From: a virus
Direction: 5' to 3' (one strand)
IMG/VR virus record: IMGVR_UViG_3300032087_000495
Location: 1-52,126 of that record
DNA: 52,126 nt
The notes below the pieces were generated by a model, which worked only from the letters and a program-made list of their open reading frames with translations, was not told where the DNA came from and made no database searches. Numbering within the stretch: position 1 is the stretch's first letter; each line of letters begins with the position of its first letter. This document shows, one piece after another, positions 42,319 to 47,630 of the stretch. The position numbers and the translations under genes were made by a program.

Positions 42319-42347
42319 CATATATAGAATAAACAAAGCCCCGTCAA
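42319..42347 (-). promoter_or_regulatory. Candidate promoter overlapping a terminator
   Basis: Minus strand TTGACG (42347-42342, inside the right arm of the terminator stem), 17-base spacer, TATATG (42324-42319). It would drive the gene starting at 42284. Downstream, the 18-mer ATATGGGACAAATCGCAT precedes the ACGGGAA ribosome-binding site. Confidence 0.4.
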
Positions 42348-42363
42348 GATATATTGACGGGGC
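42331..42363 (-). terminator. Rho-independent terminator
   Basis: Minus strand GCCCCGTCAA-TATATC-TTGACGGGGC (42363-42338), then TTTGTTT. The 10-bp stem is perfect. It ends the two-minigene transcript at 42382-42650. Confidence 0.8.
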
Positions 42364-42381
42364 CTAGTATTTTTTAAAATT

Positions 42382-42480
42382 TTATCGACGGCGGCGGCTT
42401 ATATGTCGCGTCCGCTTTTGCGTATGTTTTTCCCAGTCCGGCCCGTATAATAACCGGCCAATAATAGAAAATATAAACAT
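42382..42480 (-). CDS. Possible 32-residue membrane/basic peptide
   Basis: MFIFSIIGRLLYGPDWEKHT, then QKRTRHISRRRR. Its ATG overlaps the stop of the 56-residue gene (TAATG). A hydrophobic N-terminus and polybasic C-terminus are reminiscent of small membrane peptides. Coupling and a following terminator support it, but at this length chance cannot be excluded. Confidence 0.4.
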   Translation of the reverse strand: MFIFSIIGRLLYGPDWEKHTQKRTRHISRRRR

Positions 42481-42650
42481 TAGTTCGCAATCTCCCTTTC
42501 TTCTAAATAAAAATTCAAATCCTGCAACACCCGAAAAACGTGATTGTCTGGTTCACCCTCGTCATAAAAATGTTGCTGTTCACTGCACCAGTTATAATCA
42601 ATCAACTGGCGCAATCCCTTTAACATCCGCTGTTCTGCTGTTTCAGTCAT
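42480..42650 (-). CDS. Small early-type protein (56 aa)
   Basis: MTETAEQRMLKGLRQLIDYN, WCSEQQHFYDEGEPDNHVFR, VLQDLNFYLEEREIAN. Mostly helical and acidic. The leader TTACTACGGGAGTTATGAACG gives two ATGs; the first stops after four codons, so the second is used. The leader matches the shared TACTACGGGAG early-gene leader. Function unknown. Confidence 0.55.
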   Translation of the reverse strand: MTETAEQRMLKGLRQLIDYNWCSEQQHFYDEGEPDNHVFRVLQDLNFYLEEREIAN

Positions 42651-42695
42651 CGTTCATAACTCCCGTAGTAATTAACGATGCCTTTACATATAGGA

Positions 42696-43124
42696 TTATG
42701 TGGGACAAATCAAGTCGAAAAGCACATCCCAGTTAAATTTGCCTTTTTGATGGTGTATTGGCTCGACGGATTGTAAGCCGTCCATTTTCAAATCAACCGC
42801 CGCGCTAGCCGGATACAAAAACATTTCCGGTTCATCTGTCGGTTTGTTCTGTTTCTTAATCAGTATCCATGACGGACTATGTTGATGACGAGACAACCAC
42901 GCCACTTGTGACGGCTGTAACGTGACCCCGTTGCTTGTCAGAAATTTAAGCTCCACAAAATGAAACACACCAAACTCGTCACATATAAGTAAGTCTGGTA
43001 TTCCGGCTCCCACATAATTCTCAATCCGCGTCAGTAGTAACTTCCGCTTCGACCTCTGTGCCGCTTCCTTTATTTGTTTGTAGAAGCCGCTTTCTCGCTT
43101 TGTTGCGATTACTGGGGTTTTCAT
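42696..43124 (-). CDS. VRR-NUC / PD-(D/E)xK nuclease (142 aa)
   Basis: ESGFYKQIKEAAQRSKRKLL leads into TRIENYVGAGIPDLLICDEF, then VFHFVELKFLTSNGVTLQPS and QVAWL. The nuclease core is G-I-P-D44, E58-L-K60 and Q73 (counted from the ATG at 43124; an in-frame ATG at 43157 is an alternative). VRR-NUC enzymes process DNA junctions and repair intermediates. The gene overlaps the end of terS by about 100 bases in another frame, an unusually long overlap, so it may be translationally coupled to packaging. Confidence 0.75.
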   Translation of the reverse strand: MKTPVIATKRESGFYKQIKEAAQRSKRKLLLTRIENYVGAGIPDLLICDEFGVFHFVELKFLTSNGVTLQPSQVAWLSRHQHSPSWILIKKQNKPTDEPEMFLYPASAAVDLKMDGLQSVEPIHHQKGKFNWDVLFDLICPT

Positions 43125-43650
43125 CTTCCGGCGTGACGTTGATTGTGACTGGGGCATAACTTTGCTTGAGTTCCTCTAACGCTTTCAAAACATCCTCTTT
43201 GCTCATACTGTCGATAGAGCCATGACGGATTTCTGATTTGTTGACGTATATGTCCCCCTGCGCTTGTCCCCGTCTGTATTCAGCTTGCACGGCGGCACTA
43301 TATGCCCCGTTCTGCAAAGCCAAATCTCGTATGTTCTGCAAATCCCTGACGTGACGGTGAAACGTGATGCCATATTTTTCATCAAGCTCTCGCCGATAAG
43401 ATTGTATGGCCGCCACGACATGGGGCGATATATGCGGGTTGGTCAGTTCATAAGCCCTGCTATGTGCAGACGTTACAGCGTATCCAGCATTGATAGCCGC
43501 CTCGCGTAACGTAATCTGCCCGTCTTTACTCACCAGTTCTTTTACAAAAAGTTCCTGCTTACGAGTTAAGGGCTGATCCACGCCAGCCGGTGGTCTGCCT
43601 CGCCGTTCTCTAGGTTTTCCTGTTATCTTACCCGCCGCTACTCTTGCCAT
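43021..43650 (-). CDS. Terminase small subunit (209 aa)
   Basis: An N-terminal basic stretch with RGRPPAGVDQ (AT-hook-like) precedes LTRKQELFVKELVSKDGQIT, LREAAINAGYAVTSAHSRAY and ELTNPHISPHVVAAIQSYRR. That is a DNA-binding helix-turn-helix followed by an oligomerisation helix, as in Terminase_2-type small subunits. It should recognise the packaging start site and load TerL. Directly upstream is a cluster of GTAACGC repeats that are candidate binding sites. It is unusual in lying ~4 kb from terL. Confidence 0.8.
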   Translation of the reverse strand: MARVAAGKITGKPRERRGRPPAGVDQPLTRKQELFVKELVSKDGQITLREAAINAGYAVTSAHSRAYELTNPHISPHVVAAIQSYRRELDEKYGITFHRHVRDLQNIRDLALQNGAYSAAVQAEYRRGQAQGDIYVNKSEIRHGSIDSMSKEDVLKALEELKQSYAPVTINVTPEDENPSNRNKARKRLLQTNKGSGTEVEAEVTTDAD

Positions 43651-43685
43651 AATACCACCGTTAAAAAGGTCACGTTCAGATATTA

Positions 43686-43933
43686 GTAACGCAGAACACT
43701 ATATAGGGCAAAAAATATTTTTTATAAAAACCAAAATTTCAGCCAATAAGGCCGTTTTCCTGTTTAAAAAGTGTAACGACCTTGTTTTAATAGCGTTACA
43801 CTACTGCGTTACAAAAAAGTATTATGTTTTTCATAGCTTTAACACACAGTGTAACGCTGTAACGCTTGTAACGCTTACTTTTACTAAAAAATATTTTTTT
43901 TATTTTTGAGCCTATATAGAGTTACGCGTAACT
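43686..43933. repeat. GTAACGC iteron cluster and 14-bp palindrome upstream of terS
   Basis: Copies of GTAACGC occur at 43686, 43851, 43859 and 43868 on the plus strand, as GCGTTAC at 43793 and 43806, with a GTAACGA variant at 43773. Three are tandem at 8-9 bp spacing. AGTTACGCGTAACT (43920-43933) is a perfect palindrome. Between them are A/T-rich stretches (43711-43740, 43880-43907). This whole ~300-base gap has no credible gene. Iterons with A/T-rich DNA suggest a replication origin, a pac/cos recognition site for TerS, or an operator array. Confidence 0.65.
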
Positions 43934-43959
43934 AAAAAGCGCGACCCGTGGGCCGCGCT
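43934..43959 (-). terminator. Rho-independent terminator of the 44353 gene
   Basis: On the minus strand an AGCGCGGCCC-type arm pairs with GGGTCGCGCT (one G-U pair) and is followed by TTTTTA. It sits 7 bases after the stop of the 128-residue gene and directly next to the AGTTACGCGTAACT palindrome. Confidence 0.75.
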
Positions 43960-43966
43960 CTCTAAA

Positions 43967-44353
43967 TCATTGTTCTTGTTGATGTTTCACCCATTGCTGG
44001 TGTGATCTATCGAAGTAACGCAACCACTCTTCGACAAACTCAAGGTGTGTACACCTCTCATCTTTTGACGGTTTGATGCTATTTTTGCCGACTTCAAAGA
44101 AGCCGACCGGCACCATTTTGTCTGCGCTTTCTGAAGCGTAGGACAAGCCGCCCATGTCTGTTACGTGGCTGGTTTCGTCAGGGCCGTACCAGACGGAGAC
44201 GAAATGCGGGTACGAGCTACCGTTGTAGTTCGCCGCTTTGCGGGCCGCGGTCAGCGGGTCAAGGGCCTTGGCCCACGAGCCGTAGTGTCCGGCGGTTGAA
44301 GCGATATAGGTGAAGCCGTTGGGCAACACCCAGTCTTTTGCACAATCAGTCAT
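43967..44353 (-). CDS. Early-region protein of unknown function (128 aa)
   Basis: TDCAKDWVLPNGFTYIASTA, GHYGSWAKALDPLTAARKAA, VSVWYGPDETSHVTDMGGLS, then a helical charged end (FVEEWLRYFDRSHQQWVKHQ). Mixed alpha/beta, Trp-rich, not recognised. It has the leader AACTACTACGGGAGG, the longest match to the shared early leader. Up to three promoters and its own terminator make it a self-contained and tightly regulated unit. Confidence 0.6.
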   Translation of the reverse strand: MTDCAKDWVLPNGFTYIASTAGHYGSWAKALDPLTAARKAANYNGSSYPHFVSVWYGPDETSHVTDMGGLSYASESADKMVPVGFFEVGKNSIKPSKDERCTHLEFVEEWLRYFDRSHQQWVKHQQEQ

Positions 44354-44415
44354 ACTGACCTCCCGTAGTAGTTAACGATTTCAAACAGCGCACAATCATT
44401 TCTGATTGTTCTTAT

Positions 44416-44444
44416 ACTATAGCATACTATCCCATACTTGTCAA
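44416..44444 (-). promoter_or_regulatory. Strong sigma70-type promoter
   Basis: Minus strand TTGACA (44444-44439), 17-base spacer, TATAGT (44421-44416). It drives the 128-residue gene, with the start site expected about 55 bases before the ATG. Confidence 0.75.
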
Positions 44445-44462
44445 GCATAAATTTTTAAAAGT

Positions 44463-44490
44463 TTTATAGGTATGCGATTATATGCGTCAA
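44463..44490 (-). promoter_or_regulatory. Second upstream promoter, minus strand
   Basis: TTGACG (44490-44485), 16-base spacer containing ATCGCATA, TATAAA (44468-44463). It is in tandem with the promoter at 44416-44444. The ATCGCATA word is the same as in other phage promoters here. Confidence 0.55.
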
Positions 44491-44529
44491 AAAATTGACA
44501 CTCCAGCTAGAGCGTTCACGTTTTGTACT

Positions 44530-44574
44530 GCGACACTTTGTCGCATTGACTTTTATGCGATATTATGATATACT
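44530..44574 (+). promoter_or_regulatory. Plus-strand promoter with flanking inverted repeat
   Basis: TTGACT (44546-44551), 17-base spacer containing TATGCGAT, TATACT (44569-44574). Just upstream is the inverted repeat GCGACA-CTT-TGTCGC (about 44530-44544). It drives the only isolated plus-strand gene, divergent from the promoters of the 128-residue gene. Confidence 0.75.
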
Positions 44575-44590
44575 CTTATACAAGACTAGA

Positions 44591-44619
44591 GCTATATCTA
44601 GGTGACAACATGTTGTCAA
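44591..44619. promoter_or_regulatory. 16-bp palindromic operator with overlapping minus-strand promoter
   Basis: TGACAACATGTTGTCA (44603-44618) is a perfect palindrome. On the minus strand it overlaps TTGACA (44619-44614) with TATAGC 17 bases downstream (44596-44591). On the plus strand it lies about 20 bases into the transcript from the promoter at 44546. A one-mismatch copy overlaps another promoter at 46473-46488, so this looks like a repressor site. Confidence 0.6.
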
Positions 44620-44736
44620 TTTATTGACAAACTTTTTTTATGCCCGTCACGTCAACATCGAATAATGGCGTGGTATAATAGGAACAAGCTTAGAGCTTCG
44701 CTGTTTGACAAGTTAATAGCTACGGAGACTTTTATC

Positions 44737-45321
44737 ATGCTAGTGATAAAACCAATAAGTAATGTCGAGGCCAATCGTGCGATTAAAGAATGGCATCGAC
44801 ACAATGACCCTCTGCCTGATTTGCATATAGCTTTTTGCTATGCGCTGTATGAACACCATGTAGCGTTGAAGCATCGGGAGTTACTAGGGGTGGCGATAGT
44901 GGGCAACCCATGTGGCCGCACAAACAGAAAAGACATACTGGAAGTGCGGCGGGTTTGTTTCAAGCCAGACGAAAAGTTTCATAAATTACGGCGGCACTAT
45001 ATTAACGACAGGTGTAAGGAAGATATATCCTTACGACAAATGCCCGTCCTTGTTTATGATATTGAAGATCAGGTGCATGGTCTGTTTCAAGGCACCATTG
45101 TCAAGTCGTACAAGATACCTAGTTTCTTTCTGCAAGTTGCAGAGATGTATACCCAGCAGTTCTCGCTGAAAAAAGATAGACCGGTTTCTATTCTGTGGAC
45201 GTACATACAGGATACGGAAGATGGCCGGTATATCGAAGAGGCTGGCTGGCATTACGACCATTACGTCAAGAGCCGTGGTGCGTGGCACCCTGCCAAGCGT
45301 CGGTTCGCCAAATACCTATAA
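44737..45321 (+). CDS. XF1762-like GNAT acetyltransferase-fold protein (194 aa)
   Basis: The start is placed at MLVIKPISNVEANRAIKEWH (44737), with GGAG 9 bases upstream; the frame is open further up to 44602 but crosses the operator and 5' leader. The opening EANRAIKEWHRHNDPLPD, LLGVAIVGNPCGRTNRKDIL, EVRRVCF and closing YIQDTEDGRYIEEAGWHYDH resemble the XF1762 family. An inserted region of about 55 residues separates the halves. GNAT proteins transfer acyl groups; phage relatives include Mom-type base modifiers, an untested possibility. It stands alone with its own promoter and terminator. Confidence 0.6.
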   Translation: MLVIKPISNVEANRAIKEWHRHNDPLPDLHIAFCYALYEHHVALKHRELLGVAIVGNPCGRTNRKDILEVRRVCFKPDEKFHKLRRHYINDRCKEDISLRQMPVLVYDIEDQVHGLFQGTIVKSYKIPSFFLQVAEMYTQQFSLKKDRPVSILWTYIQDTEDGRYIEEAGWHYDHYVKSRGAWHPAKRRFAKYL

Positions 45322-45324
45322 ACG

Positions 45325-45356
45325 AAAACCCCCAGCCGCAAAGCTGGGGGTTTTTT
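45325..45356. terminator. Bidirectional terminator between convergent genes
   Basis: CCCCCAGC-CGCAAA-GCTGGGGG (45329-45350) followed by TTTTTT on the plus strand; AAAA precedes it, giving a shorter T tract for the minus strand. It ends the plus-strand GNAT gene and the minus-strand membrane protein gene, whose stop codons flank it. Confidence 0.88.
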
Positions 45357-45598
45357 CAATGCGTCGTTTCCGCGTTTTCGTTTTCATACTCGACCGCGGC
45401 GCGAGCTCCGCTGGCCATGCACGACGTAATCATGCCAATGGCCGTCGTAGAGTCCGGCGAGGATATTATCAGCCGGAAGATAATCGCGGTCAGTGCGCCG
45501 CCCATGACGGCCCCTGCGCCGTGACCATCTTTGGCCATTTCATCCAGAAGGTCCTCGACCCGCTGACCGGCTTCATCAAAGCTATCGGTGCTATCCAC
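45356..45598 (-). CDS. Small putative membrane protein (80 aa)
   Basis: The start is taken as GTG at 45598, with AAAGGA upstream and an 8-base overlap with the preceding gene. An ATG frame from 45664 would run entirely through that gene. The sequence has an acidic N-terminus (DSTDSFDEAGQRVEDLLDEM), then a small-residue hydrophobic span GAGAVMGGALTAIIFRLIIS. Function unknown. Confidence 0.5.
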   Translation of the reverse strand: MDSTDSFDEAGQRVEDLLDEMAKDGHGAGAVMGGALTAIIFRLIISSPDSTTAIGMITSCMASGARAAVEYENENAETTH

Positions 45599-45776
45599 GT
45601 TGTATCCTTTCCCAAGCGGCTCTTGTTTTCCACGCCCGCTTATAAGCCTCACGGGTATGTTCACCTTTAGATACTGTAAGTGAAGCGTGTAAATCTACCA
45701 CCCGTTCTATTTCGTTGAGGGCCGTCGGCCAGTCCATGTCTCTCGACAATTTTAAAATTTCTTCTTTCTTGTCCAT
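45591..45776 (-). CDS. Small helical early protein (61 aa)
   Basis: The start at MDKKEEILKLSRDMDWPTAL (45776) has GGGAG 7 bases upstream, within CACCACGGGAGATGCTAC, a variant of the shared early leader. It is helical and basic toward the end (YKRAWKTRAAWERIQRG). Its first 110 bases overlap the zinc-ribbon gene at 45667-45891 in another frame. Function unknown. Confidence 0.55.
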   Translation of the reverse strand: MDKKEEILKLSRDMDWPTALNEIERVVDLHASLTVSKGEHTREAYKRAWKTRAAWERIQRG

Positions 45777-45891
45777 GTAGCATCTCCCGTGGTGCCCATA
45801 CGTTAAACCAGCAATCAGAACACAAGAACCGGCCACCATCTTTTGCGGCAGCCGGTTCGTTACAGTTATTACAGCGTGTTACACTCAGCAT
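45667..45891 (-). CDS. Small zinc-ribbon protein with long 3' overlap (74 aa)
   Basis: MLSVTRCNNCNEPAAAKDGG, RFLCSDCWFNVWAPREMLHG: two CxxC pairs in the first 30 residues form a zinc ribbon. AAGGA lies just upstream of the ATG. The second half is basic and low in hydrophobics, and it overlaps the next gene for 110 bases. Either both are real or the ribbon gene was extended by loss of an earlier stop. Confidence 0.5.
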   Translation of the reverse strand: MLSVTRCNNCNEPAAAKDGGRFLCSDCWFNVWAPREMLHGQERRNFKIVERHGLADGPQRNRTGGRFTRFTYSI

Positions 45892-46144
45892 TTTCCTTCA
45901 CTTTTTCGATTGCATATTTGAAAAAATCATCCTCGCGTAAATCGTCCAGTTCTGCGTTTTTACAATTTATTTGAACAACGGTGCCGTTCATACAAGCATC
46001 CATCACCTCACTGGACAACACGCATTTAGCTAGAGACCCAAAGTAAACTTCGCAACGGTTAGCCATACAGTTGATTAGAAAGCATAAATCTTCGTTGCTT
46101 AGATCATTAGCAAAATCCAATAATTCTTGTTTTCTATCAGTCAT
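45869..46144 (-). CDS. Cys-rich early protein (91 aa)
   Basis: The start at MTDRKQELLDFANDLSNEDL (46144) overlaps the preceding 37-residue gene by 8 bases; an upstream in-frame ATG at 46243 lies inside that gene. Features are CFLINCMANRCEVYFGSLAK, CVLSSEVMDACMNG and INCKNAELDDLRED, with seven Cys and no clear ribbon spacing. Function unknown. Confidence 0.5.
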   Translation of the reverse strand: MTDRKQELLDFANDLSNEDLCFLINCMANRCEVYFGSLAKCVLSSEVMDACMNGTVVQINCKNAELDDLREDDFFKYAIEKVKENAECNTL

Positions 46145-46250
46145 CCGTATCAATCCTCTCTGCTTCCCCATACAGGATACACTCAGGGCAAGCGGTTTCA
46201 AAGAACTCACACTCTTCGCAACCCTCGACGGGTAAGTATTCAACCGTCAT
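46137..46250 (-). CDS. 37-residue CxxC mini-protein
   Basis: MTVEYLPVEGCEECEFFETA, CPECILYGEAERIDTDD. Two CxxC pairs 7 residues apart suggest a minimal zinc knuckle. It is coupled by ATGA to the DpnD-like gene and by 8 bases to the next gene, which argues for a real gene despite its size. Confidence 0.5.
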   Translation of the reverse strand: MTVEYLPVEGCEECEFFETACPECILYGEAERIDTDD

Positions 46251-46426
46251 CGTTCACCAATCTCCTCAATTCTGTATGTGTCCTGCTCAAATACCTCTGG
46301 CGTCCCATCATATTCAAGATGAAACATCTCATGCGCCAATTCATTAGCATGTTCTTCAGAGTCAGCTACGACCTCAATCCTTTTTGATATAGAGGCCACA
46401 ATTTCAACTTCATATATTTTTGGCAT
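46247..46426 (-). CDS. Small DpnD/PcfM-like protein (59 aa)
   Basis: MPKIYEVEIVASISKRIEVV, ADSEEHANELAHEMFHLEYD, ending YRIEEIGER. The beta-beta-helix plan with VEVxADSEEEAxELA resembles DpnD/PcfM-like small proteins; their role is unknown. It is first in a run of overlapping early minigenes and has the leader GTACTACGGGAG about 11 bases before its ATG. Confidence 0.55.
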   Translation of the reverse strand: MPKIYEVEIVASISKRIEVVADSEEHANELAHEMFHLEYDGTPEVFEQDTYRIEEIGER

Positions 46427-46460
46427 TGTTTCAATCTCCCGTAGTACATAAGATAACTCC

Positions 46461-46489
46461 TATATACTACGGTGACAACATATTGTCAA
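46461..46489 (-). promoter_or_regulatory. Sigma70 promoter with overlapping palindromic operator
   Basis: Minus strand TTGACA (46489-46484), 17-base spacer, TATATA (46466-46461). TGACAACATATTGTCA (46473-46488, plus strand) overlaps the -35 box and spacer and differs by one base from the perfect palindrome at 44603-44618. Repressor binding here would block the minigene operon. Confidence 0.7.
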
Positions 46490-46992
46490 GCCCCAACTGC
46501 TTCGTCTTTATCATCGCGAAGAATACGGACTATTTCTTCAACCGGCGTCAAGTCGAGCCCGATATGTTCAGCCGAACCACGGAAGCGGTTGAGCCACGCG
46601 GCCAGTGACACGCCAGCCTGACGACGTAGTTCTTCTTGCGAGGCTTCGTCGTCAGGGTCAAACGGTTCGTAGCCGCCGCCTTCTTTACGCTTGGCTACCG
46701 GCGATATGTATGCCGGATATTCAGCGACCTTGATTGACACGACATCACTTTGCTGGACTTCTTCCTGCTTAACCACGATCCGTAGTCCGCTGGCCATGCG
46801 CCGTGCCATGTCGATACGCCAGTTACGCGCCGCCGTGCTATCATCCACGCCATAAAATGCGTCATACATTTCATGTTCCGGCTGGGTTGCCAGCCAGTCC
46901 ACAAACTCATCGGCCTTGAATATATTATAACCGGTAGCTTGCAGATAATCGTCGATTATCCGCTGCTTGGTTTTTCTTGCAAAGTTACTCAT
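46486..46992 (-). CDS. Early-region protein of unknown function (168 aa)
   Basis: NFARKTKQRIIDDYLQATGY, NIFKADEFVDWLATQPEHEM, ARNWRIDMARRMASGLRIVV and a C-terminal helix LAAWLNRFRGSAEHIGLDLT. Helix-rich at the ends with a beta middle; not recognised. AAGGAGG sits 6 bases before the ATG, a very good site. It lies just after the 5-nt-periodic region, and its stop codon overlaps the next promoter. Confidence 0.6.
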   Translation of the reverse strand: MSNFARKTKQRIIDDYLQATGYNIFKADEFVDWLATQPEHEMYDAFYGVDDSTAARNWRIDMARRMASGLRIVVKQEEVQQSDVVSIKVAEYPAYISPVAKRKEGGGYEPFDPDDEASQEELRRQAGVSLAAWLNRFRGSAEHIGLDLTPVEEIVRILRDDKDEAVGA

Positions 46993-47012
46993 TTACTCCT
47001 CCTTTTAAAATT

Positions 47013-47600
47013 AACCGCCATGCCCGACCTCTACTCACCATGCCTCTTCATTCCACAACCGCCTAACCAAATCTGACCGCGCCCTACCAAACCTTGCCTA
47101 GCCGCACCTCACCGTGACAAACCCCTCCTAAACCGCCATGCCAAGACAAGCCATGTCTAAAGTAACCTTTCCACGCCATGACCGCCCAACCTTGCCAGAT
47201 CAAACCGTCCTTATCGCAACTTTCCACACCTCAACCGCCTTACCTAACCTCATGTAATCCTACCAGACCTGACCATGCCGAAACCGCCTTGCCCAACCGA
47301 ACCTTACGAGACCCAGCCGAAACGCACCATGACCGCCGCGCCCAGCCCAACCTCACCCAGCCTAGCCGTACCGTGACGGACCGAACCCCGCCTTGCCTAT
47401 CCAGCCTTAACCGCCGTGCCACAACAAACCTCACCTCACCGGAACCAACCAAAACTCATGTGACCAGAACCGCCGTAACTTGCCCAGCCGGACCGGACCT
47501 TACCGCAACACACCGGACGCCATCAAACCACAACCGCCTCGACTCTCCATAACTCAACATGGCCCACCCGAAGACACCATAACCGTCTTTCCGCAACCCG
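47013..47600. repeat. ~600-bp non-coding element with 5-nt GG periodicity
   Basis: The plus strand is C-rich; the minus strand reads as runs of GGYNN pentamers (for example GGTAA GGTTC GGTTG GGCAA). A reset unit, AACCGCC on the plus strand (GGCGGTT on minus), recurs at 47013, 47057, 47131, 47233, 47282, 47409, 47468 and 47532, with close variants at 47180, 47203, 47331 and 47581. Distances of 44, 74, 49, 49, 49, 59, 64 and 49 all equal 9+5n. Two longer gaps are one base short. Frames that are open here have no protein-like pattern. No terminator follows on the minus strand. Confidence 0.75.
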
Positions 47601-47601
47601 C

Positions 47602-47622
47602 GGCGGGGGAAGAACCCCCGCC
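47602..47622. other. Perfect hairpin at the edge of the periodic element
   Basis: GGCGGGGG-AAGAA-CCCCCGCC forms an 8-bp G+C stem just past the stop of the 253-residue gene. No T tract follows on either strand, so it is unlikely to be an ordinary terminator. It may protect the 3' end or bound the periodic region. Confidence 0.5.
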
Positions 47623-47630
47623 TATATTGG

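Noticed and set aside
42285-42347. N-terminal extension of the 42284 gene
   Set aside because: It overlaps the candidate promoter and terminator stem; the start behind ACGGGAA is better supported.
44602-44736. Longer start for the plus-strand GNAT gene
   Set aside because: It would begin inside the palindromic operator with no ribosome-binding site. The ATG at 44737 has GGAG at 9 bases and begins the family-like sequence.
47178-47552. 124-residue plus-strand frame and a 70-residue minus-strand frame in the periodic element
   Set aside because: Both are by-products of the skewed GG/CC repeat. They show no hydrophobic core, no ribosome-binding site and a 5-base rather than 3-base period.
47013-47600. 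CRISPR array interpretation of the regularly spaced AACCGCC units
   Set aside because: The shared unit is only about 7 bases, gaps vary from 23 to 78 and the intervening DNA has its own 5-base pattern. There are no repeat-spacer units or cas genes.
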